Origin: Xiphydria camelus
Lineage: Eukaryota; Arthropoda; Insecta; Hymenoptera; Xiphydriidae
Length of the DNA: 64,000 bases
Direction of reading: 5' to 3'
NCBI GenBank assembly: GCA_963678675.1
Contig: OY783195.1
Span: forward strand, 7,698,001 to 7,762,000
Position numbers and translations under genes: made by a program
The notes under the pieces: generated by a model
What the model saw: the letters and a program-made list of their open reading frames with translations, nothing else
Told to the model about the DNA's origin: nothing
Databases searched by the model: none
In this document: one piece after another, positions 1-10,432 of the stretch
Position numbering within the stretch: the stretch's first letter is position 1
Layout: every line of letters begins with the position of its first letter

Positions 1-530
1 AGTTGCGGGGGCCGCCCACTGGATGCGGTGACGGTGGAAGTGCCCTGCGGGGGGACTTCCTGAGACGAGCTCATCGTCGGCCGGGTGGCTGATGAGCTCG
101 TTGCGGTGCGTCGGCGAGGGCTGCAGGATCAGCGTGGTGGTGAGATTCGATCCTCGAAGGCGAGACCGCCGGAGCGGTAGAGGGCGTGACTGAAGAACGG
201 GCGACCTTTGCTGGGGTAAATTATTGCACTGCAATTAACTGACGTCTGCTTGGCGCGAATGCTCCGGTAAGACCGATCTTTACACCACGCAAGAGCAGAA
301 TAAAATCCCTGGCCCCGGGCTCGGGGCCTCCTTGTATCTAGCCTCCTACGCTACAGCTACCCCTGCGCTTCCCCTCGATTGGTGGACCGCGGTCGGGTGG
401 GGGACCGGTGCAGCGGGACGCACGGTGGGGTTAGCTGCGCTACTGCTTATGCGCGTCGGCCCGCTGGCCGAGCGCGTCTATGCTATTACTAATTCTAGGG
501 CTAAAACTAATTATATTAACGCTAAAATGT
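1..530. other. GC-rich unassigned segment
   Basis: No supportable protein is seen. The stretch is GC-rich with an AATAAA-like poly(A) signal near 299-304 and becomes AT-rich at about 480. It ends abruptly where the Polinton integrase reading frame begins, so it may be the edge of another repeat, but I could not match it to a family. Confidence 0.4.
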
Positions 531-1280
531 CGCATGACAATTGATGTATTTTCGAAATTCGCCTGGGCTGTGCCATCCAAGAGCAAGAATGCCAATGACG
601 TCACGGCTGCCATGAAGACCGTTCTCAAGCAGGGACGTATACCGAAGAACTTGCAAGTCGACTCTGGAAAGGAATTCTACAACGCCGAGTTCAAGACTCT
701 GATGCGACGATATGGTATCAACTTGTACTCAACCTTCAGCAACCTGAAAGCGTCCATCTGCGAGCGTTTCAATTGCACCCTGAAGAGCAAGATGTGGATA
801 CAATTCAGCCTGCGTGGAAATTACAAGTGGATGGATATTTTACCCGACTTGGTATCTGCCTACAACGACAGCAAACATCGAACCATTGGAATGAAACCGC
901 ACGACGTCACCGCTCGAAACGCTCAACTGCTATTGCAGCACGTATACAAGAATTTTAATACAAGTTCGAAGAAGAGAAAGCCAAAGTTCCGATTCGGTGA
1001 TAAAGTACGTGTTAGCAAGTTTAAGCACGTCTTCGAGAAAGGTTACACACCAAACTGGACAACGGAGATATTCACCATCGCTGGAGTAAAAAGCACCGAT
1101 CCGGTGACGTATCGGCTGAAGGATTACCAGAAACAACCCATCGAAGGTGCTTTCTACGAGGAGGAACTCGCCGCAGTCAAACATCCCAACGTCTACCTAG
1201 TGGAGAAGGTGCTCAAGAGATGCGGAAATAGAATATTTGTAAAGTGGTTGGGTTTCAATGATTTGCACAACAGTTGGTGA
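531..1280 (+). pseudogene. Maverick/Polinton integrase, 5'-truncated
   Basis: Retroviral-type integrase of a Maverick/Polinton self-synthesising DNA transposon; in the family it inserts element DNA into the nucleus. The frame begins inside the catalytic core at the first acidic motif (TIDVFSKF), followed by QVDSGKEF with the second aspartate and ASICERFN with the likely catalytic glutamate. A basic linker and a C-terminal chromodomain (VEKVLKRCGNRIFVKWLGF) follow. The chromodomain is cut short after HNSW by a stop at 1278-1280. The zinc-binding N-terminus is absent, so this is a fragment. An ATG lies upstream at 480, but residues before about 535 do not look like integrase. A polymerase fragment of the same element class lies downstream on the opposite strand. 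Confidence 0.85.
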
Positions 1281-1511
1281 AATAAATTATTTATTTATTC
1301 CTCCAAATCCACGTTTATATTCATTTATAGGGATACATTTTGCCTTGGTACTTGAGGGCTTTCTCTCTCTCGTAATGCTGGTTAGTTTTACATATATTTT
1401 ATTCATTCACACACGCACACATACCTATATTTACATTCGTAATCCTTTTCCTCTAGAGCTATATTTACAATCGTAATCCTATTATACACACGCACACACA
1501 CAATCATTTAC
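1281..1511. repeat. AT-rich spacer with CA microsatellites
   Basis: Between the two Polinton gene remnants lies an AT-rich spacer with two short (CA)n runs, near 1409-1427 and 1489-1503. No reading frame is supported. Confidence 0.6.
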
Positions 1512-2279
1512 TCATCCGCATCCATATTTACATTTGTTATTCTGCAGTGCCCCCAGGGTAAAGTGTCTGTAGTGTAAAGGTAACAGATACCTTTTGTCGT
1601 CGTGCGGACTGAGCGCGAGTTTGGTCTGCTGCACAGTCTGCACTTCATTCAGTTTCGAACGGAAGAGGTACTGCGATCGGTGTTGTGTCGTGTTTTGCCT
1701 CAAGCAGGTGACGTAGTCCTCGAAGTCGATGGTTCTCGCGAGCACCGACGTCTTGACGCCCTTGGCCTTCTTCATGCAGTCCTCGCCGTTGACTCGCACG
1801 CTGTACATTTTGCTGCGGAGTCCGACGAATTCCGTCATGATCTGGCCGTTACACTCGTCCTTCATGAGGCCGACCACCTTCTTGTTTACCAGCAGCATCT
1901 CGAAGGCATTCTCGGTGGGGTAGTCGGATGTGTCGAAGCGTCCAATGTGGCGCTTCATCACGTTGTAGATGTCCCCGCCTCGCACTTCGTAGATGAGGCT
2001 GTCGGTGTCCGTGTAGAGCAGCTTGCAGTTGCTCTTGAGGGACTCATCGTTGCCATCGCCATCCTCGAAGAATGTGTGGACTCGTGATGGCAGGAAGACC
2101 GCAAAGCTGTTTTCAAGATCGACCACGATCTTCAGTCCATACTTCGTGTTAAATGGTGATGTGTTGACTTTCCTCACTTTTGTTATGTGGAACTCCTTTC
2201 CGATTTGCAGCTCGGAGAGCTTCTTCGTTTCCAGAAATCCAGCGGTTCTGCTCAGCTCGTTCAATTTCGAAAAGTCCAT
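1512..2279 (-). pseudogene. Chimeric Polinton ORF: small protein fused to polymerase B palm
   Basis: A continuous 255-residue frame in two parts. Residues 1 to about 72 (MDFSKLNELSRTAGFL onward) resemble a small stand-alone protein I associate from memory with insect Polintons. From about residue 86 the frame is family B DNA polymerase: YTDTDSLIYEV is palm motif C with its catalytic aspartate pair, followed by the KKVVGLMKDECNGQ and GLRSKMYSV blocks of protein-primed polymerases. Exonuclease, terminal-protein and fingers regions are missing. A full Polinton polymerase is over 1000 residues. The in-frame join most likely arose by deletion between two separate genes. Function as a polymerase is not expected. 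Confidence 0.8.
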
Positions 2280-2282
2280 TTT

Positions 2283-3000
2283 CTTGGCTGCTTCTGACTA
2301 TGACTGATAGTGATACCTCAAAGACTACTGACTGTGACTGATAGTGATACCCCAAAAACTTGGGGTTCTTATAGTCGAACACTGCTCAGTGGTAGGGGAA
2401 ATTGCAATGACGTGCACGCATGCAGATTTCGAGTTGCTTCGGGATAATCTTGTAGCACTCAGCGGCATCTGTAACATGGATCTTTCCGCACGATAAGGAG
2501 AAAACAGTTTACCACGATGACGCTTCGGAGAAAATGCGGTGTCGTGCACGTATGCAGGTTTCGAGTGGCTTCGGAATAATCTTGTAGCACTCATCGGTAT
2601 CTATAACATGGTTCTTTCCTCAAGATAAGGAGGAAACTGTTTTCCGCGATAACGCTTCGAAGAAAAATGCGGTGACGTGCACGTATGCAGGTTCCGACTT
2701 GCTCCGGGATAACCTTGGAGCGCTCAACGGTATCTATAACATGTATCTTTCGACACGCGATAAGGAGAAAACTGTTTACCACAATGAGACGCTCCGAAGA
2801 AAAATGCGGCGACGTGCACGCATGCAGGTTTCGAGTGGCTTCGGGATAATCTTGTAGCACTTACCGATATCTATAACATGGATCTTTCCGTACGATAAGG
2901 AGGAAACTGTTTACCACGCGATGAGGAGAAAATGCGGATTATGCAGGTTCCGACTTGCTCCGAGCAATCTCGCAACACTCATCGGTGACTGTAGTACGAA
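2283..3000. repeat. Tandem array, about 130-bp unit, five copies
   Basis: An opening pair of short repeats (gactgatagtgatacc at about 2302 and 2337) is followed by a 126-137-bp unit anchored on cgtgcacgYatgcagg at 2411, 2543, 2676 and 2813, with a partial copy at 2941. Each unit also holds 'gataatcttgtagcactca' and 'gataaggagaaaac' type segments. The array abuts the polymerase remnant and may be the subterminal repeat of the Polinton. Confidence 0.85.
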
Positions 3001-3310
3001 TTCAAATCCCCCACCATGATGCAAGCGCGCGGCGCGATGCGCAACCGAAGATCACGATCGAAAGTGAGATTTCCCCGGGATCAAGGTCAAACCTGCATGC
3101 GTACACGTCACCATGATTTCGATAACATCTTCTAGGCTCAATGTGCAATCGAAGATATCGAATAGCGAGATTGCTCGCGGTGAGGTTAGACAGGGGGTAT
3201 CGAAAGCAATCAAGCCTAACCTGCATGTGTGACGTCACTTATTGAAAGCGAAATTAATCGGGGTAAGGTTAGGGAGGGGAAGATCGAGTCCCCGATCGCG
3301 TAGGCAAGAA
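3001..3310. repeat. Inverted, diverged copies of the array motif
   Basis: Acctgcatgcgtacacgtcac (about 3091) and cctgcatgtgtgacgtcac (about 3220) are reverse complements of the core motif of the neighbouring array. The segment is therefore probably part of the same repeat system in opposite orientation. No gene is seen. Confidence 0.6.
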
Positions 3311-4139
3311 GTAGGGGTAGGTGACACCGAACTCTCCTAGCTTATCTACTTATATCCACCATGTACTTTTCACCCAACGAGGAGAATGGGGCTTCCACCC
3401 TTTAGACAGTACAGCCCCAAGTACCGGTATCGACTTTCTCGGCGTCTTTCATACTTTCTCTTCCTTTCTTTCCTCTTTTCTCCCTTTTGCCCCATTCGCA
3501 GTAACGCTGCAGCCGACAGACGCGCGATCCGCACCTCGGAGTTTCGACAAGAAACATTAAAAGCCGCGACGATACATTAATTACGAACGTCGCGGTCGAG
3601 TTTATTAGAGGGTGTGGGGAGAAGGGGGCTGTTGACTCTTTCCGGTCGGCACTGGAGAACGAGAAGTCGCGCGCCGCCCCTCCGTTACATTACCTCGCAG
3701 ACGTGCGAAAGAAAGTTCGATATAAGAAAGTTTAAAAACGAGTCTAAGCCCCGCCGAAGCCCCCGCTGTAATATACGGTGGAACTTTTAAGCCGGTGGAC
3801 TTAGGCAAAAACACCGCGCCGAAAATGTTGGAGGCCCGTTATACGCGTGACCACTTGGCTTCACGAGCACGCGCTGCGGGGGTATCGCTCGCGTCCGGCG
3901 ATAGGAAGGCGTGGTGTAGAGGAGATCGGGGTAGATTGCGACAAGTTTTATATTTAATTTTTTTCCTTTATTACTGAAAATGGTAATTAGTTTTCGAGAG
4001 TTGTATAATATAGTTTAACATATTGGGAATAAAATTGTGAAACAAAATTGAAATATTTTTAAAAAATTAAGAGATAAAGAAAAATAATAATTTATGCACG
4101 TGTTGCAATTTGCCCCGCCTTCGGGTCGTATTGCATCAG
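3311..4139. other. Gene-free stretch
   Basis: Pyrimidine-rich DNA to about 3520, a CpG-rich middle, then AT-rich DNA after 3940. Overlapping short reading frames on both strands have no recognisable domain or consistent codon pattern. A short phrase, cgtgttgcaatttg, at about 4098 recurs at about 18769. Confidence 0.5.
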
Positions 4140-5080
4140 TACACTCAAAAAAAAAAGTAGCAATATTAGGAATAATTCTGGTAAAATCAGCTATATTTTC
4201 TGGCTGTTGTGGCCACAGCCAGAAATATTATTAAGGTAGCTAGACAAATATGGCTGGTCAAATGGACCTGAAACAGTAATATCATATAGCTAGATCAACA
4301 GACTGAAGTAAGTCTGCTTTATCAGCAGTCTAACCAAAAGAGGTGAAGAAGAAGAACTGTAATAATTATGTAGTATGGCTATCTTAGCTATACGGTATAG
4401 CTGAACGAACTATTCGGTAAGTGAGAGTGGACTGTACTGTATTATGAAGCAGGCTACGTGGTATAGCTGACCGGAGTAGACGATGTAGCTGGGCGGGATA
4501 TACGGTATAGCTGAATTGGCTATACCGCAACGTTAAATAAGTTATTGGGATCGTGCAACACCCGTACAGTGACACCTGGTGGCAGTAGTCGGCAAAAAAT
4601 AGGCACTTTTATACAGTACCAAATACGACAAGAATATAGAAATCCTCGGCAAAACCAATCAGTGAACAACAATATGAATGTTTTTCATCAGGTGTATTTT
4701 ATAGCAATTATTTATAAGTATAGAATTGCAATAAACAGTAAGCATAACATTTAGGGCCGGTTTATTCACCTTCAGACACGTTGACCGCCATATAATGTAC
4801 TTTAACCCGGCAGCGGTGGTGGCTGGCAGTCAACGTGTTATAGGTATGGAGAGACGTGCCCACTAACTTCAAGCCTTCACCACTAGTTGCGCACGATCGT
4901 TCGCCGTATCCCCTCCAAGCAGTTGCACGGTCCCAATACGGTGTAGCTGAACGGGGTATACGGTAACGATGAGCGGACTATATCGCATCGTTGAGCGGAC
5001 TGCACGATATACCTGCATGAGCTACACGGTATAGCTGAATTGGCTATACGGTTTAGATATGCCAACTATGATAGTATAGC
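4140..5080. mobile_element. 'Tatagctg'-rich non-autonomous element, copy A
   Basis: The left end is TA followed by CACTCAAAAAAAAAA, close to the terminus of the better-defined element at 29313-30641. It shares internal phrases such as 'aataattctgg' and 'ccacagccagaaa'. The interior is full of short palindromic words (tatagctgaa, ggtatagctg) around 4378-4530 and 4930-5060. I could not find the right terminus. No protein is encoded. Confidence 0.5.
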
Positions 5081-5351
5081 TAACGAAGATCCACAATACT
5101 ACTATCATGTTCATGCGGTACAACTATTGTAGTTATAAAATATAACTATCACGTAGATTTTACATTTCATATCAAATATAAAGGTGTACCTACCTGTCAT
5201 AAGTTGAAGATTTTGCTGAATCCACTGGAATTTAAAAATAATTTATAAATATTACATAGCTGCTGGAATTGTAATACAATACCAACGTCATTAACAGAAA
5301 GAAAGGAGTCTTCAATGTTCGAGGTCTTTCCCATCAATATATTGTTTTATT

Positions 5352-7807
5352 TTATAAACAATTTCGTAATACTATAAATTTGTTTCCGTACATTTTTGTT
5401 ATGTTATATGGCATGTAATTTAGTAGATGCTTTATATTTATTAATTCGTAATCTTCTGTGCAAGAGCGAATTTGATGTGCGGACATATGCGAATTAAAAA
5501 GACACTGCAGTTCTTGAAAAATAAAAGAGATATCTGTTTCTTTTACTGCAACATATTTAATAATTCCAAATGTAGGTATTCCACTATCATCTCCTATACA
5601 AATAGCCATCCCTGGTTTATAAATTGTTCCGTAGCGTTTTATCCACTTGACAAAATATATTGGCACATCATCTGACACATTATTAATTGTAATTGATAAC
5701 TCTTTCAAAGTTGCGTGATCTCCTGGACCAAATGTCAATGAGTCTTTAAAAATTTCTCCAGATTTAATCGCAGATGCTAATTTTAATTGATTTCTGATCG
5801 CAATGGTCATGCTTATATTTCGTCTAGATTTCGTAGCATTAGCCGTTGTTTTCGATTCTTGATGCTTCGATTCAAAGCGCATACTTCACAAATAAATCAA
5901 GGGTCCACACTCTTTTATTATTCTTGGATAATGTGTCAAATGATGGGCTTTCGGCTTTAATTTTTTTCGAAATAATTTGAGGTACATTTCGTGATGTTCT
6001 TCAATTAAATTTGCCAATAATGTAGTGCATTGTGGTTGAATATCTGTTGATGTTACAAGGGCAACTATTTTGCGAAGAGAATGTGATAAAACTCCCATAC
6101 TGGATCATTTTCAGGAACCATATCGCCGCACAATAATCCAAAGTGCCAAATTAATGTCCACATTTCAGAAGCTGACATTTGAATAGTACCTTTCTTTAAG
6201 TGCAGTTCCGAAATTACAGGTGGGATGTTTCCGACCGACTGTGAACCGTAATCATAGGATACTATACGAGCATTTAAGTCATCAAGTGAAAAAAGACACG
6301 CAACTTGTGTAAAATACGTGATTATTTCTACCATATCGGAGACACAAACTCCTTCAAATAAATCGTGCATAATATCAACTGATAAGTTATTTACAACATG
6401 AAAATCTCGAAGTTTATGAAACACACACTCCTCTTTGATACCCGTGAGAGATGGATCTGCGATAAGAATATCTTTTTTATACGAATTTTTATCTCTTAAA
6501 AGTTTCGTATTCTCTATGCAACTTTCTTGTCTCTCAGATTTCTCCATTTTCCAAAAACGGCAAGAATAATTCCCATTGAAGTTCTCAATAAATCCAAGTA
6601 TCGAATGAAGGCCCAAGTTATCACCTATAACTAATCCAAGTTTGAAATATAAAGTGACTAGCTTATTTTCAAAGAGGTTTATACGAATGCCTTCATCCTC
6701 AAGCAATTGCAATTCCTGGATGAGCTCTCTAAAGACGGCAAAGTTTCCGTGATTTTTTCTATCATTTGAAGGAAAAAGGAGCGCATGGAATACTGCTGAT
6801 AATGATGAAAGGTATTTTCGAGGGAAACAGGGAATGCTGATATAAACGCCTCCTAATCTGTTTTTACCAGCATGACTGCCTAATGCATTTCCTGTCTCAA
6901 AATCATCAAAAAAGAGAAAAAGTGGAAGAACAGTCTTTCCCTGCATATTCCGTGTTTCGAATTTCCATAAATTACCTTGAATGAAATTTGACAAAAGATT
7001 GTTTTCCATTTCTAACTTTTCTTTATAATCCATTACTTCTTTAAAAACTTGTGGTATCTCAAATATTGCTTTTAAAACTGATATTAGGGGGAAAAGTTGA
7101 CCTGAAATTTGAACTTCACTCAAATTCACATGGCCTCCTGATTGAACTCGTTGAAATGATCGTCCAATAGTGTAGGATCTGGGCATAAAAAAAGAGCCTT
7201 CTTCATTTAGCTGTTTCAAACGCTGATGTTCTGTTTCAAATCCATCGAAAGCACTACTGAATATAGTAAACCACGGAGATATTTTATGAATAATATGAGG
7301 AGGCACATTAGGTTTATTGTCTAAGATTTTTTGTATTTTTTCCTGTAAAGCTTGAACAGTATCCTTAAAAAATGATTGAAACAATTCTAGTATTTGTTGA
7401 ATATGACTTCGTGGCAAAGAGGAGAGGCTGTACAGATTGCATATAAATTGAAGAACACCTTGTCTAATGAATTTGTGAAAATCTATAGAATTATGCTGTT
7501 GATTTGTTTCCTGCGAAACCTTGTCTTCAGAAGCATTTGTTGAAGCCATTTCATGTATTTGAATTGACAATGGGTCAGCATTCTCAAAGTTTATATCCAT
7601 ATCATTTTGAAATGAATCGTTCTTATCAAAACCATGTTTCAGTGACCAATGTCTTCTATAGGATTTGATATTACTGAACAATCGGAAATAATTCTTTTCT
7701 CCGCAATTAAACTTACTGCTTGCAGTGAGATTATGAACAATTCTAAAATGTTTCCAGATATCACCCAAATTGGGAAAGGACTTATGGCACAAGAAACACA
7801 CCTGCAT
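5352..7807 (-). pseudogene. EnSpm/CACTA-like transposase with C2H2 finger, decayed
   Basis: About 820 codons of a cut-and-paste transposase. The N-terminus has a C2H2 finger (C-x2-C-x12-H-x4-H, residues 4-25) and a second finger whose second cysteine position is tyrosine (CGEKNYFRLFSN). The middle holds DIMHDLFEGVCVSDMVEI and ELHLKKGTIQMSASEMW, motifs I associate with animal EnSpm/CACTA-like transposases (the KDZ group is an alternative). The frame shifts by one base near 6080 (stop at 6065-6067; the other frame runs down from 6098). It then meets a TGA at 5886-5888 where a conserved tryptophan is expected, and continues to a natural end at 5352. The three lesions are small, so inactivation looks fairly recent. 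Terminal repeats were not identified. Confidence 0.7.
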
Positions 7808-8287
7808 GTTTGCTTCGAAAGTATGTTAAATACGAAGGGAATATATAAATTTAAATATATAATATTTGTGGGATCGAAAATGGTGTGTGGATGGTGAGAC
7901 AACCGAGTGGTTTCGTGAACGATATAACTAGGTTTTATTAACAAAAAGCAATGGGTATAAGATCGGCGTGAGCTCTTAGGAGTTGCCCGTCGTATCGTCG
8001 TCCGTCTTTGGCGTCTCCGTTCGAACTGCCTTTGAATCCTAGTCTAAACGCAACCGTCGGTCTTCCGCCCCCCGATGCCCGTTGACGCTACGGACAAGGG
8101 GCAATAAACCCTGTCCGCGGACGTACCGGCGGCATTTCCCGAACGGTACTTCCCGGACGGTCAGAGAAAGCGTTTCGGTTCGTCCGCGAAAACCCTCCGC
8201 AAACTAGGCCCCTCGAATAGCGGCGACTCCAGGTAGTTTTCCTGGGAGTCTCCGGATACCACATATACGTATTATATAGCTGACAAA
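7808..8287. other. Gene-free CpG-rich stretch
   Basis: AT-rich to about 7960, then a CpG-rich block to about 8250 with many stops in all frames. It could be regulatory or LTR-derived DNA, but no repeat partner was found. It ends at the terminal inverted repeat of the ISL2EU-like element. Confidence 0.4.
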
Positions 8288-8610
8288 ATAGGGTAGTTGA
8301 CACTAAGAAAAATGCTGATGTATTTTACATTAATATAGTTGTTCAAGGTCCAAAGATTACGAAAAACAATATTATTTGGTATTTAGAGTAAGATTGATGA
8401 ATATTTTCAATAAATAAAATATGAAAAATAGAGGCTTTGGTCACGTGACATCGAACGCCAATCAGAGCGCATGACGTCACGCCTTGCAAAACATTACCTA
8501 CATACATTTCTTCTTGGTGGTGAATGCAATCGTTGGGATAATTTGTTAATTATATAATTGATTTTTGACGTGTGAATATAATAATACGACGATAATAACA
8601 AGTATTTCCA

Positions 8611-10073
8611 ATGGAGAGTGGATTTACAAAGGCAAATAGCAGTAATTTGCCCAAAATTGATGTGATTATGCTGGGAACGTTTTTTGCAAATAACCCTGAT
8701 TTCTGTTCAGCAGAATTTCGGAATGTGAAAACCTCTGTGTAAGTATACAACTATAATAATCAACAATAATGTATGCAAAATATTTTAATACTATGAAATA
8801 TTTTGTTTCAATAAAACTTTTTGAGGTTAGGTACCATAAAATAATGCTCTATACTGATTTTATCGCTAGATGTTTTTATAAAGAGCTAATGCCTAAATTT
8901 AATTCCAGATCCTCACGAGCGACATATGGAGATGATGCCATTAGCTATGTACAGTTAATGCGTGATGGCAATCTTTGTACTTTGAAGTGCAAAATATGTC
9001 CGGAACATAAAGTTCGTGCAAAATTATATGCTGCCACATTGATTATTAATGAAAAAGACGATATCATTGTTTCTGCAGAGTGCCATGATTGTGTGGCTTC
9101 CCAAGGAGGCTGCAAGCATGCAATCGCCTTCGTCATGTGGGTTCATCGCAGGAGCGAAGAAGCAGCATGTACTTCTGTGGAGTGCTACTGGAAGAAAGCT
9201 AAATTATCAATGGTTGGAACTAGTGTAAAATATATTACAGCAAAAACCTTGGCCAACAGTAGTCCTGATTTGCCATCAAAATTGCAAGTCTTTACAAAGT
9301 TTTTAGAAGAGGGAAGAGAAAGACGCTGTAGTGATTGTGAATTATTGAAGTACCAACCAAGTTATACTTGTAATGAAACTGCTAGTGCCTCGATGCACCA
9401 ACTTGTTTTTAAATATAAGGAGGAATGTTGTGAGTCATTTTTAGGGAAGGTTATGTTATCCGATGCTATTGTAAAGAAAATTGAAATAGAGACTAAGGAG
9501 CAGTACAAAACCAACCTCTGGTTTGAATTAAGATATGGGCGTATAACTGCATCTAGGGCATATGAAGTTAGTCGTTGTAAAACTACAGATGGGACTCTTA
9601 TTTCAATTATTATGGGTGGTAAAATTCTCGACACTGTGTCCATGAAACGCGGTAGAATGCTAGAGGACACTGTGAGAGAAACTGTAGAAATAAAGCTTGA
9701 GAAAAAAATTAATAAGTGCGGTCTTATGTTAAGCAAAAAATACGTTATGATTGCTGGTTCACCTGATGGCATCTGTAAAGATGGAATTATAGAAATTAAG
9801 TGTCCAGCAAGTGAAAAAACATATACAAATTTCATTAAAGACGGAAAACCCGCACAAAAGTATTATATACAAATGCAAATGCAAATGTATTTGAGTGGGA
9901 TGAAAAGTTGTTTTTATTGTGTAGCTGACCCTGATTTTAATGAAAACAAAAAAGTAGAAATTTTGATTGTGCCATTCGAAGAAGAGTTTGTAACACATAT
10001 AATCAATGATAATCTCATTCCATTCTGGAAAAAATACGTGTATCCATTGCTTTATCGGTGTACTAAAAGCTAA
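8611..10073 (+). CDS. SWIM zinc-finger / YqaJ-type nuclease, two exons
   Basis: Predicted join of 8611-8738 and 8909-10073 gives 430 residues with no stop. The donor is GTAAGT at 8739, the acceptor ttccag at 8903-8908, and the phase is preserved. Residues 101-113 (ECHDCVASQGGCKHA) form a SWIM-like zinc-binding motif. The C-terminal half is a YqaJ viral-recombinase-type exonuclease fold: LRYGRITASRAYEV, then GRMLED, then GSPDGI with an acidic metal ligand, then GIIEIKCPAS with the E-x-K motif, then a glutamine-rich YYIQMQMQMYLSG helix. The family cuts DNA with two metal ions. It is the accessory nuclease of this transposon; its exact role in transposition is not known to me. An ATG at 8769 lies within the predicted intron and would give a poorer N-terminus. 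A domesticated host gene is possible but unproven. Confidence 0.8.
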
Positions 10074-10149
10074 TTTAAAAAAGAAGTATGACTTTCAACT
10101 GAAAACTAAATTTTTTTACTGTTGTCTAATGATTTGTTTATGCTACCTA

Positions 10150-10303
10150 CCCAGATAGAAAAGTATCCTCCAGAATTGCGGTACAATGCCACAGTAGGAA
10201 TATCAGGTTCTACGGACACGACATGCTCCGACAAGGTCTGCATCGACTTTGGCGGTATATTGGTGGCACTGCACTAATCCTGTGGCACGCTTTTCTATCT
10301 AGG
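10150..10303. mobile_element. Small MITE between convergent genes
   Basis: Inverted ends ccagatagaaaag (about 10151) and cttttctatctagg (about 10290-10303) enclose about 150 bp without coding capacity. It lies in the 360-bp gap between the stop codons of the two ISL2EU-like genes, so neither is disrupted. Confidence 0.55.
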
Positions 10304-10432
10304 TATGTACTGTACATATTTTTATTCAACAAACTTAATACTAGTGAGTCCATATTGAATAAGTTGTACGAACTTTTCTAAAATAATAGATATGTTGTGA
10401 AAATAATGAGACAAATGAATAATTGAACTTTT

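Noticed and set aside
1602..2087. 161-codon plus-strand frame
   Set aside because: Shadow of the minus-strand polymerase fragment, which carries the recognisable motifs.
2283..3000. CRISPR-like array
   Set aside because: Whole 130-bp units repeat, without short repeats and unique spacers, and the DNA is eukaryotic.
8088..8303. 71-codon minus-strand frame
   Set aside because: Runs into the terminal inverted repeat of the ISL2EU-like element and has no family pattern.
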